From the NCBI GenBank assembly GCA_000969725.1, contig JXSR01S044002.1: a stretch of 64,000 bases of DNA. One strand, given 5' to 3'. Position numbers and translations under genes: made by a program. Position 1 is the stretch's first letter. The number at the start of each line of letters is the position of its first letter. Below, one piece after another: positions 23,801 through 37,500 of this stretch. The notes beneath the pieces are model-generated. The model was given only the letters and a program-made list of their open reading frames with translations, was not told where the DNA came from and did no database searches. The stretch comes from Ophiothrix spiculata. Taxonomy: Eukaryota; Echinodermata; Ophiuroidea; Amphilepidida; Ophiotrichidae.

Positions 23801-24639
23801 CACTGCCGAAGACTTCAAATCAATTTCATGTTATCAGGTTCTATGGAAATCAAAATCACGTAGGTTTCATCACTATGAAAACCCTGGCATTTCTCTTTTG
23901 TTCTCTATCCGTTTTGTTACATGTGAACTGAATAAGAAAAATGGAGGCCATATGGTATTCATGTGATAAGTTTCAACTTTGAACAGCAGGGTAGATCTAG
24001 ATTTTAATTTGTGGCTTTTTATTCAAAGTATAAAAACCTTTTGCCTTCCATATATCATTATGAGTTTCCGTATAGTGTAGTGGCAGTTAGACCTACTAAT
24101 GTGGCATGTCCTGTTTATGCAGTGCCGTTCCAATGCTGAAAAATAAGTCTAGAAACACTCGCACTAGGTTTTGAATAAACAGTGTATTCAGAAAACTGCC
24201 TATAATTTGAACAACACCAAATAGGCAGGCATTTGTACTTCACGAATTGATACATATAAATGAGTGCGTAGTTGAACACAGTATAACTGCAGGAGATGCA
24301 GCGCACCTTGTACGTGTGACTTGCGCATTAGCATCTACGACTCACTTGCAAGCAGGATTATATATACTTGCGGGATGAAGCCTATTCAGTGTTTCAAAGT
24401 ATAGCCCACGGCTGCTTGGGCAACACTTAGACCCAACTGTCTGGAACTGTTAGTTCTGGCCTGATGCTGTGCTTAACTTAGGTTGATCTTAAAGAAATGT
24501 ACCAACGAATATTTGAGAATGATAGTTCAGATTCCGGTATTGTAGAAATAGGCCCATACCACAATTTGCCAAATGGGTCATACATACTAGTTACTTACTG
24601 TGAATTCTTTGTAAACATACCATTATATTAGAATAAGTT

Positions 24640-24776
24640 AGACTATGGTCACCATAACTCGTACGAACAGTTAAGAGCAGTGTTTATTCCGTTTAAAAGG
24701 ACCGCAAGCAAAGCGTGGTCCGATGGTCTAAACACTGCTCGTAACTGTTTGTACGATGTATTGTGACCATAGTCTT
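24640..24776. repeat. Foldback element L
   Basis: Arms agactatggtcaccataact / ttgtgaccatagtcttt and gagcagtgttta / taaacactgctc; abuts the inverted-repeat arm at 24776. Confidence 0.85.
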
Positions 24777-25019
24777 TAGTGGGTGCATCACTGACCTTAA
24801 TGTTTTTTTATTAATCTGAATTGAATACATTATGTGATTAATGTTTTTATCTTAGAATTCTTAGATTATGTAAAATGAGACCATATTTCCTGGTAGCCAT
24901 TTTGATATGACTGACTCCTCCGCCAAAGGAGGCGTTAAACTGATCTGAGGCACCAATATTTAAATAATGGCTTAAATCAGTACTGGCATAAATGAACAAT
25001 GTGATATTAAAATTTAAAA
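24776..25019 (-). repeat. Right arm of the 4.7-kb inverted repeat
   Basis: Reverse-complement partner of 20349-20566. Its inner edge abuts a foldback element (24640-24776). Either two independent insertions or the long terminal inverted repeats of one large element. Confidence 0.85.
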
Positions 25020-25404
25020 AATTAATTAGTTGTAAATGAGATTTATTAATGTCATCAAGCAAATGTTTTGAATAAAGTCAGGATTGAGATGTAAAATGTC
25101 TCTCCTAAATTTTATTTATATCGGGTTCATTGGCATGGAAGCAATAGAGAGTTTGGTGTTTCACACAAATACCTCCTCTAGAGTATGTTTACCAAAAGAA
25201 GATATCGAGACCTTCCCAGCATGCCTTTCTTCCAATGTGATTTTTTTATGGGTTGTAATGAGGGCTTGGGGATGAGGTCTGCTAATTATGCTTAAACCCT
25301 TTTATTAAAACCTGTACAAAAAATCCCATTGGAGCATGATGGGAAGGTCCTGATATCTTCTTCTTAAACACCAGAGATTTATTAAATTTTCATTACCTGC
25401 ACCT

Positions 25405-25612
25405 TTAAGGCTGCGATCACATAGAACTATACTATTTGGGTATACGGTGCAACATTTTACTTGGGCACGCGTATAGATGCAATCGAACACGTGAATTTTG
25501 ATGCTACCGGGTCACATAAGAAGGCACTATTTAAAAAAACGTATAATTCGCTGTGCCTATATATAATATAGCCAGCGGATACCGTATACTCCTATGTGAC
25601 CGCAGCCTAATT
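25405..25612. mobile_element. MITE family J, complete
   Basis: Ends ttaaggctgcgatcacatag / ctatgtgaccgcagcctaa. Interior includes acgcgtatagatgcaatcg. Confidence 0.87.
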
Positions 25613-26211
25613 TGATGACCAAACCTTAAATGCCTTCCTATTAAATTTCCCTTCAGGTAAATGGGCTAAATAGATGCCTACAATTCTGCCTTTCCCCCCT
25701 TTGACTCAAGGCAGAGAGACACTTCCCCCACATCATTATGGAATGCAGGCCTAAAATGTCTCCCTGACTAGATGAATTATTTCTGAATAAGGAAAGCTGA
25801 TACACACTTTGTAAAAACTATTGTATCAACATTCTGTGGTGTTAAAATAGTTGGACCTCATCGTACATGTAAAAATTGAAAAATCAGCTCAACTTTTTTT
25901 TTTCAAAATATAAATCTTGCTCTTGGTTTTCTCATAACCCATTTGTGATTGCTCACCCAAAAAGGGGGGACTTTGAAGATGATATCAATTTTGATTTTAT
26001 CATTTCATCTGTTACAGCATTTTCTCTGTTACGGCATTTTCTCAGCTTTAAAATGACACACAGCAATGTTACAATCCAATTTCTCATATTTTCTATTGCA
26101 ATGTTTAGCATTTTTCTTGGTTAATAATGATTAGTCTTCTCAGTCTGGTTTTCGCTCCCAGTTTTCTACTGCTACTATACTCTTATTGATTTTCCAGATT
26201 ATAATAATAAT

Positions 26212-26437
26212 ATGTGACTTGCTCCAACAAAACCCGGACACAGTCGCCAGAGCACTTATGGAGTTACAGCCCAATGAATATGCAACAAATCAATAGAAAA
26301 CATAGGAATTTTCAAGGAAATATTGATTTTTAAGTGGCAGAAGGTTGAGCAATGTTAATAATTTTTTATATTGGCAATTCAGACGAATGATTTTTCCCAA
26401 CTTTTTCCGCGTTTCGTGGGAGCAGGTCACATATGTC
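26212..26437. mobile_element. Short MITE
   Basis: Ends atatgtgacttgctcc / ggagcaggtcacatat; ~225 bp. Confidence 0.85.
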
Positions 26438-26577
26438 ATAATGTACCACAAACTGAATCAAACTCAACAAAATACAACCATTCAATAAAGTTTCTACAGT
26501 TCCAACATGTGTTTATTGCTTTCCCTGTATCGTTCAGATGATTTATGATAAATTTTTAAATATATTATTTCAATGTA

Positions 26578-26763
26578 CAGTGGAAACTCGTTAGAGCGAA
26601 GTTGGTGGGAACACAGAAATTACTTTATATCCAAATATTCGTTATATCAGAGTTTTGAATATAATAAAAAACAAAAGTAATTAGTATAACGGTATAGGAA
26701 ACATTCGTCTTTGTAAAAGGATTTTTCTTATATATTAGATTACGTTATTATGAGTTTCTATTG
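26578..26763. mobile_element. pogo-like MITE, copy 3
   Basis: Ends cagtggaaactcgttaga / tatgagtttctattg flanked by TA; 186 bp. Confidence 0.85.
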
Positions 26764-27265
26764 TATGTTTCTTCTTAATTTTTTACACATTTGTACACTA
26801 TTGCACCATAAGGTTTGGAATACTTTTTAAATTGTATCATCAAAATGAGAATTCAGATAAAATATTTCGCAATGGCATAACGAAATGCACAAACCCTGCT
26901 TGCATATGATCAATTTTAAAAATATATTATTTCAATATATGTCTTTTCTTAATTTTTTACACATTTGTACACTATTGCACCATAAGTTTTGAAATACTTT
27001 TTAAATTGTATCATCAAAATGAGAATTCAGATAAATGATTCGCAATGACATAACGAAATGCACAAACCCTGCTTGCATATGATCAATTTTTAAAATGTAT
27101 TTTTTTCAATATATGTCTTTCCTTATTTGTGTACACATTTGTACACTATTATTGCACCATAAAGTTTTGAAATATTTTTTAAATTGTATCATCAAAATGA
27201 GAATTCAGATAAATGATTTGCAATGACATAATGAAATGCACAAACCCTGCTTGCATCATCAAATA
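26740..27265 (+). repeat. Satellite-like tandem repeat, period about 175 bp, ~3 copies
   Basis: The landmark cacaaaccctgcttgcat occurs at about 26889, 27060 and 27240, and acatttgtacactattgc recurs in each unit. The array abuts the right end of a pogo-like MITE. Confidence 0.9.
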
Positions 27266-27567
27266 CACACAAGGCCTAAAAAAAGTTAAGAGTAAAAAGA
27301 AAACATTTTAAGAGAGTGTTTTTGGCAGATGAAATCCAGTATTTGATGTAAAGCCTCGGAAAGAATTCGACCAGTTCTCCAGAATGCTGGAGGGTTTTGC
27401 GTCTTTGCTGCTTAAACCATTAGATGGTAATCTGTAACGGAAGAAGAAAACAACATCACCACATCCTTCAGTACTGTTGAAATGAAAATCATGAAATTAT
27501 GGAAAAAAAATACAATCTGTGGAAGTTGTAAAACACATGTTTTTATGAGACATAACGATTTATATCA

Positions 27568-27918
27568 GTCAAGTTAGCTCAATCGGTAAGGTCCCGTGTT
27601 CGAACCCCGTCGGTACCAAAAAGTTGATTGTGCTTGAAATTCCCTTGGACAAGGAACTAACTGCTAATTGTCTTGTAGAAACATGTACGAAACTCGGGGA
27701 GCTGATCCGGTCAGCGATGGTGCGTATATGGGCTGATCAAGGTTCAGCGCCCCTAGAGGTTGTCCAAGAAACTTAAATGATGCTTGGTGTGGAATGGAGC
27801 TTACTTGGGTCACAGTGGTCAGCGAACATCTGTAAAGTGTGCAGAGGCCGAGTGGTATTACAAATCTGGGAGACATAGCGCACTATAAATCCCCAGTATT
27901 TACTTTTTTTTTTTTTTA
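27568..27918 (+). mobile_element. tRNA-derived SINE family 3
   Basis: Head agttagctcaatcggtaag (A box) and gtgttcgaaccccgt (B box) with the anticodon region deleted, a long body (ggagctgatccggtcagcg), cgcactataaat and a poly-T run at the end. Confidence 0.83.
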
Positions 27919-28399
27919 TCCAGATAATGTCTGGTGGGTAACAATTTTTGGCTTGGCATGATGGTCTAAAAAAACTGAGTTTCTACTTTGAATAGGCAAG
28001 CGCGGACATCCAGGCGTATTGTTTACATCCGGGACCTTTGTCCGATATAGCGCGGTGAAAACAATTTCCAACTCAATAGAGAAAATGATGGCTCTCTGAA
28101 ATTTTGATTGATACTAGCAAATTCTCAAATTATTTCGATACCAAATTCATGTGGAATGTGTGGAATTAAAAGCACAATAAGATGACAAACACCTCATCAT
28201 TTCACAGATTTCCTTCTCGCTAAAAAAGAAAGAAAATGAAGGAATGCTTGGCTTAAGTATTGATTGTTTTCACAAAGTTCAACGCGAGTTATTTTTACAC
28301 CAAAGTGTGTGCGTATGACGTAGGTCCGCTGTCACCCATAAGTTTCCAAATCCAAAAGAATTGAGTAAAAATACTTACATTTTTAGTGACCTTTCATTG

Positions 28400-28541
28400 C
28401 TACTCAAGCAGATTCTGACCAAAACTTTGTTTATTTCTCAACGCTGACTTCCCAGATGGAGAATCTGCTTGTTGTTTCTTTAGGCCTACTTTTGTAGCAT
28501 TATATTGTTTTAAGGGCATCATCACCTCAGGTCTTTTTGGC
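28400..28541 (-). CDS. Coiled-coil gene, probable last exon with stop
   Basis: It encodes PKRPEVMMPLKQYNATKVGL to NKQSFGQNLLE and stops at TAG 28400-28402. The acceptor chosen (catcaaaag, exon from 28541) is the only one nearby that keeps the phase of the preceding exon. Its pyrimidine tract is poor, because a foldback MITE at 28566-28760 sits 25 bp upstream. I saw no AATAAA shortly downstream. Confidence 0.55.
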
Positions 28542-31500
28542 CTTTTGATGGTGTCCTCATTTATATAGACCATATCGATAATTGACCTACTCCCGCCGAT
28601 TGTGGGGTATATCCACAGAATCGGACGGGGAACGGAACTCAGAGCGAGAGCAAGTAGTGTGTTTATCATACTTGGCCTCGTTCTGAGTTCTGATTCCCCG
28701 TACGGTTCTGTGGATTTACCCCATCAACGGCGGGATTATGTCAATTATCGATATGGTCTATTACCTGTCACGTATGTGTATTTTGATATTGAAATATAGA
28801 TTTGATATTGATATTGAAGCGGGACGCTAGCAAAAAAAAATCTGAGGAAGCTGCTATATATAGTAGTAGTGGAACATCACTAAAAATGTGAGTATATTTA
28901 CTCAATTGTTTTGGGTTTTGAACAATGAAATTGAAATCTCATGTTAACTCAGTTTTTTGTTTGCAGTACTACAATTGATGAACTGTAATTGTCAACACTC
29001 AGATGGCTTTTGAACCGAAATTCAAGCCAAATTTAAACTGCAGCTGAAAAGTTTAGTTTTGGCAAATTTCTTGTGCAGGAGTCAAAATTGATTGCCTATT
29101 ACAAAGCGGGAGGTATAACAAACTACATCACGCTGTGATTGGGATCTTAAAGGCAATAGCCACGATCCACTTTGGTATGAAATTTTGTGAAAACTTAATG
29201 AATCAAAGAAAGACTTTAATAGAATCAAAACAAACAAAATCAAATTACTTGCTCTAAAAAGACAATTTTCAGCCAAATTCATTTCTTGGGGTTCTATCAG
29301 CAGTGTTTCTATTTTCCTAAAGTTTGAGATTCCAAATGTACAACTGTTGGTTTAAAAGTGAATATTATTATTTTGGGAAGGTTAAATATACTTAACAACA
29401 TGATCTCTTCACTAAAATATATTGTTACTAACAAAGAAGTTCAAAATTTAAGAATTCAGTGGTTTATTTCTTGAAACACTATCACTTAATTTCTCATTCT
29501 CCTGAGAATGAGAAATTCAAAGCACAAATAATTGTCTGTTTTACTATAAGTGTTCAAGTTCAACAAGAATGGTTTTGGATAATTAGTTAGTAGTTGGAAG
29601 TACTCTCTAAAAATGCAATAAAATCAGTAGGTGTTGAGGAAAGTTGACCTTCACTTTGATGATCGTGGCTAATGCCTTTAACAGTGATGGAAGAGGTGTC
29701 CACCTCTCTCCAACCACCACAGGTGGAAGGATAATGCCGAGTCAAATTCGCTGGTCTATATAACTCAAGCAAGCAAACTTCAGCCCACCTCAAAAAAGTA
29801 ACGTTCACTTGCTGCATACCATACCAATGTTTAACCGTTTGTTCTCATTGGGTTGTGAGAACAGTACAATGACATATTTTATCTAGTAATTTACTCACGT
29901 GAGCAACAATTGTATATCAGTCGCCAGCTTCCCTGAGCTATCCCTCAGCTCCAACAGCTCTGAGTTTTGTCCATTGCTGAAACACAAATGGAATGATAAC
30001 ATTTGAGTTGTTCACAAATTAATGTATATTGCTATATTTAAACAGTCAGTACAAGAAAACCCCAACTCCATGAGCTCCCCTCTGCAACTATATAACAATT
30101 GTCTAAAAAAAGTAATGGAAATGCTGCAGCATTTTCAGAGATTTGTATGCATTTATATTTTTACAGAAGGGAGTTGGGTTTTTCTTGTACTGGCATATTC
30201 AAATGGTTCTTTGACCAGATGTTAGGGTTATCGACTATCTGATCATATTAATGAACAGTGTTTCCGCTAAGGCAGTATGGCGCGCCATTGGCGCAGGGGC
30301 GGTGAAAATTGGCGCAACGAGTTTCTGAAAATTTGTGAGAAAGATACTTTTCCAGCTTTTATTGAGCCAATTTTCAGCCACAGCTCATGATTTTGGCGCA
30401 AGCACCTCTTAAACTTTGTCAAACTTGCTAGAATTGGCGCAAGCTCAAAAACCTTAGCGGAAACACTGCTAATGAAATATTTATAAGACATTGAGTGGTT
30501 AGGCCCATCTCACACTGTGATTTTTCATCACAAATTGTCACTTCCAAAAACATTGGAATTATATATCAGATTATAAGATGACAAAGACTTGTTGCACCAA
30601 ATATTTGGTAGACGATAAGAACTATAGACTTACCCTTATTTTTGTCTTCTTTTTTTTTTTTTTGGAAAAACACAAATTCCCAGAAATAAAATGCATGCAA
30701 AGTGGCTGTATATAGTATTTGCTTACCTGAGTGAATAAAGGGAGCTGGATATATTGGAGGCATGGTGGAATATGTTCTGGTTCAAATCCCTGTAAAGTTC
30801 TTTCTCCTTCAGCAGCAACAGCTGATTAAAAAAAGAAAGCAAGCAGATAAGTTGAAAATAACGAATCGAAAAGGTATAATTGTGTGCTGCAATATGTAAT
30901 GTTTGACATTCCCTGATACCATAGATTTAAAGGGAAGATACCAGACTCGCGAACCATTTTTATTCCGGCATGGAATCGGAAAATCATCTTGTCATAATGC
31001 ACGAATATTGAAAACACGCACAAATGGCATGCTTTGCGTGCAGATTGGCGAATCATTCACATTTATGTCACTGCCCAGTGTAATACCCTGTAAGGTCCTG
31101 AACCTGAAAACTCCACAATTCCTGACCTGACAGACAGTCAGGGAGATGGGATCATTGTGAAAAACAATTTACTCAATTTCCAGTCCATTTTGAGCAACAG
31201 AACTGTATTGGAGCATTTTATTTTCTTTCCTGTCAATTCTGCAGCAACACTTTCAGAAACATAATCAGACACGGGAAGCAGGTTGGTGCAGCGGTAGTTC
31301 CCTCGCCTTACACCAATGAGGTCCCGGGTTCGAGTCCCCCGCCCAGCGCTTTATGTGCATTTGGTTTTCAGTCCATGCTCAATTCCGCAGGTTTTTCTCC
31401 GGGTACTCCGGTCTTCCTCCTGCATTCAAAACTGAATTTAAAAAACATCTTGGAGCCCTGTTGAAGGTAAGCTTCCTTTAGCTTACTTGGTACCAAATAC

Positions 31501-34500
31501 CAAGTTGGGTTTCCTTGGCGAAAGCCTAAACAAGGTGATTTTTTTTAATCACTCAAGTAAACTCTACCTTTTCTTGACTCTCAGCTACAAGTTTCCTGTT
31601 GACATCCTCCATCTCATGTCCTATATTCCTGCATTTCTCTTTCTCTCCTTCCAAGATAGATGCCAGCATCTTGCATTCCTCCTCCAAGTCGTCGTTCTTC
31701 TCAGACAGTGCTTGCTTGATTTCTGCATCCTCTTTGTAGCATTCTTCATACTTCTCAACGACTGAAATAGCCTGTATGAAGAGAGAGAATTTTTGTACAA
31801 AATGTTTATTTTATAATCCTCTTTCTGACTATACCATGATCATTTCGTCATGTGAGTGCAAGAAAGCCGTATCTGCAATGGCTGCCTTAAAGGGGCAATT
31901 CATGATCCACTTTTCACCCTCAAGGTCACCTCTATATCAAATTTGATTTTTTTATCTTATAAGAATCCTCAAGTGGTATATGTTACGATCCCCGAACCAT
32001 TCTTATATATGTGCTTGCGTTTTTGAGAAAAAAGAGAAAATGTGTCATTTTCTAATTATTGTCGGGGCCCCGACAGTAATTACAACACAGTAGTCTATGG
32101 AAACGAACGGTCGGAATCAAGTGAAATTTTCAGTATATATTTATGTTGTACTCACTTTTAAGTTATATTTATTTTACACCTTGTCACAAAAAGAATGTGA
32201 AAAATCCCTAAAAATGTTCCTGTCTTATGTCAGTGGCTCTTGAAATGGTTCTTCAGGCGACACCGTCACCTGAAGAACCATTTCAAGAGCCACTGACATA
32301 TGGCAGGAAAATTTTGAGCAATTTTTTACACTCTATTAGTGATGAGATGATAAATATAACATAAGGCAGCTATTACAGATACAACTTTCTTGCACTGACA
32401 TGACAATATTTGGTGCTCTTCAAAAAATGACTGCATAACAAACCCTATGGGTTATCTTAAGATTCCTTTTCATTTCAAATCGGGCTGTGTATGCCACTCT
32501 TAATGCCCTCACCAACTGCGTGAGCGAAAACAATCAAAATCAACAAATCAAGCACTGCAAAATGTGCGTAAAGAAGTGCATTGATAAGTGGCGAATCAAC
32601 CAGCGTTGGAAAGAAAAAAAAACTGTGAACGAGTGGAAAACAACCCTGAGAACTAATATTCAAGTTACTCATTTAATGTTTTATGGACTATTAGCAAAAA
32701 AGGTTGTGTATGGGCCAAAACGTAGCCGTTTCAAAGTTTTCGCTACCACTGGCAAACATTTGGTTGTGACGGCAAAATGACGACTGAATTGAAATAAAAT
32801 AACTTCAACATCGAGTTGAGAACAAATAAAATTTCGCGCTAAATTAAATGCACATGTGTTCAATTCAGTATCGAAGTGGTTACGTAACTTCCCCAGTAAC
32901 TGGTTCACGTACATCCCCTGACAATGGTGTATGCTATACTTTTATGTGGTGATCATTTCAATCATGGTTCAAAACTAGAAAGCGTGAACCAGTTGTTAGG
33001 GTGTTAGATTACACCTAACACTTCGAGACTGAATTGCCAAACACATTGCCTCAAATGTTTGTTACCGGTTTATACTTTAAATTTGATCGCAAATATTTGG
33101 TGACGTCATGACCAAATGTTTGGGGCGAAAATGTTGTTTAATGGCCGACTATATGGTTTGGCCCTAATTGTTATTAAAGGCCACTCCTTGTTGTGCAATC
33201 TTCATTTGGGATCACTTTGAGTGATATTCAAGCATCGTTGCATAATGCCACTTTGACATAAAATATTTTGTATATCATCAGCATATGAGTTTGTGCACTC
33301 AGCATTTGGAGTCATTTCTTGTGTCGTTTTTGGTCTATTGGATAATGCAAGTTTGATGTAAAATATTTTGTGTACTAATTAACATGTAGGTTACGTAATT
33401 GTCATTTAGGACCATTTTTATGTGACACTTTTTCAAAGTTGGACACTGCCATTTCGATGCAAAATATTTTGTGTTCTATTGTAGGTTTTATGGTCCCAGG
33501 TTCTTTTAGCATATAAAATTCTGTAATAAACATTTGAAACCACTTTTAGCCACACAATTTTTTGCACTGTTGGATGGACACTGCCATTTTGATGTGATAT
33601 ATTTTGTGTACTATTTGGGACCATTCACAAACACTTGTAAGGGGGTGGGGCATGATGCCAAATGGGGGCCCTTTAAATTTTTCACCCTCGTAAGGGGGAG
33701 CCTTGAAAAAAATTACCACAAATTTCCGGTAAAAATTAAGTTTACATGATTTTCTAATTTTTGTTGCAAAAAGGGGGGCCTTGAATTTTTTGAGGTCGAA
33801 AAGGGGGCCCCGAAAATTTTCAGTGATAATTTTTTTTATTTATTTGCATCAGGCCCCCCTTACAAGTGTTTGTGAATGGTCCCTTAGCAAATGGGGTTGT
33901 GTAATCAGAGACCACTTCATGTGACAAATGTTGTTTGGAAACAGATAATAAGGAGATCCCAAACTCCCTATATACCACATAAAGGCGACTTCAAGTGTTA
34001 CTGTCACGGTTGTAGCTGCAGCAGACGATCACACATTTGCAATTTTGAGCTGTCGTGATGAACATGACACACTTGTTTATTGCTGTGATGGTCTGTTGCG
34101 AGAAAAGTTAAATTTATTCCAACTCAAAACGATGTGTTGTTGCGCCAATCACAACAAGGCAATCAATTTATTGGCGTGCTGCAAAATTATCTAGATGTGT
34201 CACGCTGGTCATGCGACCACCACGACAGATATTCTGAAATCAGCTTAAAGCTTTAAACCATACACCGTGAAATTAAGTTTGTATGTAATTGGCTCCTTGC
34301 CAAGAGGTGAACCATGCATTGCAGAGGTGACTAGTAATAATTTATGCATATATGGGCCAAACCACAGTCTGCATTCAAACAAAATTTTTGCTACCAAACA
34401 TTTGGTCATGACTTAACCAAATATTTGCGATCAAATTTAAACTATAAACCGGTTACAAACATTTGAGGCAATGTATATGGCAATTGAGCACATGTGCAAT

Positions 34501-37500
34501 TAAGCGCAAAATTTTATTTGGTCTCAACTCGGTGTTAAGGTTATTTTATTTGAAGTCAGTTGTCATTTTGACGTCACGACCAAGTGTTTGGTAGCGAAAA
34601 TTTTGTTTGAAGGCCGACTATGTTTTGGCCCTATCTCTCATTGCCAGCTACTGGTTCCAAACAAATGTGGTGGGAATTTTAACCACACCTTAAGTCTATG
34701 GGGAATAATTTCTGTTGTAGTTTTAGAAGTTAGCATTATCATGGTAATGTGATATGGAAAAAGTCTTAAAATAGACCAGATCTAGCTCCCTGTCATTATT
34801 TGTTGCATTTTGCGTACAAACACCATGTGAAAAGATGGTCTGATTTTTGTGAACGTATAATACAGGTGATCACTGGATCGACATGATTATTTGTTTGGAA
34901 CCAGATAGAATGTGTTGGGCTAATTATGCAAGAAATGATGTCACTACTACCGCAGCGCATTCAATGTTTGCTGCCATCAACCTTCTATTTGTCTCAAATG
35001 AAAAGATACTACTTTGCATTTGAAACATGGCAGATTTGAGCCATCACTTTTCAATGTTGATGGAATCGGTTTCATACCAAGATCTAAACATACAATTCTT
35101 CTGCTCATAGTGTACAGTGTATATAGAGGTTTGCAAGACAATATTTCATAATTTTCGCACTTTAAGCTATTTATGATTCTCTTCTGAAAATTACCCGTAC
35201 CATCTGGAACACCAACTACGTCTAGATTCAGAGGAGAATTGGTTGCAACCGCTGGGGGCAGTGATGGATATATATCACTGAAATATTCAGAATAAAAAGT
35301 ATTGTTGCTCAGTTTTAAACCAACATTGATGAATATTTCTTAACTCAATTCTTAGTAAAGCTGGTATTGACAAGCCTTTTGTCGACAATGTCATCGACAA
35401 AACCAATTTCACTCGTTGTCAACAAGCTTGTTTATATGTCGACAAACTCGACAAATATAAAATAAAATTCAATTAAATTAAATGACTATTCCAGGAAAAT
35501 AGAAAGCTTAACATAGTATGAAATTTGCCCTGATATTTTACTCGTCTCAGCATAAGTTTTTTGATCATATTTTCATTTATAACATTCTATCGCAGCATCA
35601 CCACATTGATTTCAATTAAAGGGGGAGGGGGAAGAATTCAACAGAGTGCCACAAGGCTTTCTTGGGTTATCCTTGGCTATCAGCCTAAAGAATTCTTTAT
35701 TTTCTTTTACCTCTGTTAGTTGATCAGTGAGGCCCTGTTTCTCCTGCATCTGTCCCAGTAATGCCATGTGCATTTTGTCTTCAATCAGTGCTTTTAGCTG
35801 GTTCCTGGTATCTTTCACAGCATCATTAAGCATCTTGATTTCAGTAGTTTGATGGATAGCAGATGAGCTGGATGCTTCCAGGGATTTCTTGTTATCTGTC
35901 AGTTGGTTTTCCAAAGCTTGGATTTTCTTTTCCAGTCCCGCATTCTTTCTGAAATTATAAAATATTTTATGATGGATTATAAAGGGGCATTTTTTCGAAA
36001 TTTTATTTGTAGATGATGTACAATTCATATGTTAAAAAAAACAGCCAATTACCAGATATCTGGAAAATTTTGATCAAAACCTTCAGAAAAGTCAAAAATT
36101 TGAAATTTATTTGTTTGTTGATCTTGGATATGAGGCTATTCTCTAAACACATTTATTGATGCTATATATCATGAAAGGGTCAAAGATTTATTTGTACAAC
36201 ATTCCTTTCACATCAAAGATTACAGATAAATCGAAAGACATTTCGAGTTTGTAATAGATCTCTTGAAAAGAACAATTTCAAAAATTCCTCTTGAAAAGAA
36301 CAATTTCAAAAATTCAACTATAGAGGGCAGTATTTATCGTTGTCGACATAATTAAAAATAAAAGAATACCTAAATATTTTGATATATATAGGGTTTGAAT
36401 TTGACAATGAAACTTTGCATGCTGCCATTATTACTACCAATACTTCAAATGATGCACAAATCTCAAAATGCTTGGGGAAAGTTTGGGGATGATGCTGAAC
36501 TTGTCCAATGCCCCTTTAAGGAAAAATGCATTGTTCTTTGGAATTTGATTCTGACGTAGGTTATTACTGTCATGACTAGTCGTGACCTGCTCTAGAGCGA
36601 GACATCTTAGCAGCTGCGTTCACACATGGACACGACTTGTGCATTAAAACTAGTGGCACGTCACTTTTAGTCACAAGCGAGACACTTTCTATAATTGCGT
36701 TCACACTGGAAATTTGCTTGTGAGCAGCTTTCGAGCTAGAATATAGTCATGACCAAATTCTTATGTGTGAACATTCCCTTCGACTAGATTCCCTTAGCGT
36801 AATACTCAATATTGTTTGAGAAAGTCAAGACCACGCTTTTGAAAAATCTTTTCAGTTTTAACCTGTCCTAAAACATAAACACGCCATTGAAATTATATAC
36901 AATAGCACACCATGATACCCAATCAACCTTGAGTGTACGTGATCATTATGCATTGTTATTCAAATCAGGCTTTTTCTGCATGTCTGACTAGGCATATGGT
37001 AACGTTATCATGGGTGCTAGAATTTATATGTAATTTCAATGGTGTGTTCAGTTTTAGGACAGGTTAAAACTGAGAAGATGTTTTTTAAAGCGTGGTCTTG
37101 ACTTTCTCAAACAATTCAAGTTTTACACACTCAGACTTTTATCTTGAAAAATAACCAAAGTATGTAATTTTATTTTTGTGTGGGCTCAGTATATACAAAA
37201 TTATGTACAAACGCAATTTCACTATTTTTAAGTTCTGTTTTTTTACTTGAAAAATACCATAGAGGCAATTATTATAATAAACATCTTTAATGGCCCTTTT
37301 AACTAAAAACTGTATAGTTAGTTTCTCCAATTTTGTGAAAGATGTATAATTAATTTGAGGGTTTCATTTGAGGCACATTTTGGCAAAATTTGATAGGTCC
37401 TGAATTATCATGGTAAACAATCCAATGCTATTCCTAGTGACCTTTGATGAACGCAGCACTGACTGAGTACACAGCCGAGCACTACATCAGACAACGCCCA

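Noticed and set aside
27568-27640. tRNA gene
   Set aside because: A and B boxes are present but the anticodon arm is missing; it is a SINE head. The same holds for the heads at 11143, 31270 and 40023.
31487-31765. Plus-strand frame of 92 codons
   Set aside because: Antisense to exon 31568-31771, whose minus-strand frame is splice-consistent and coiled-coil.
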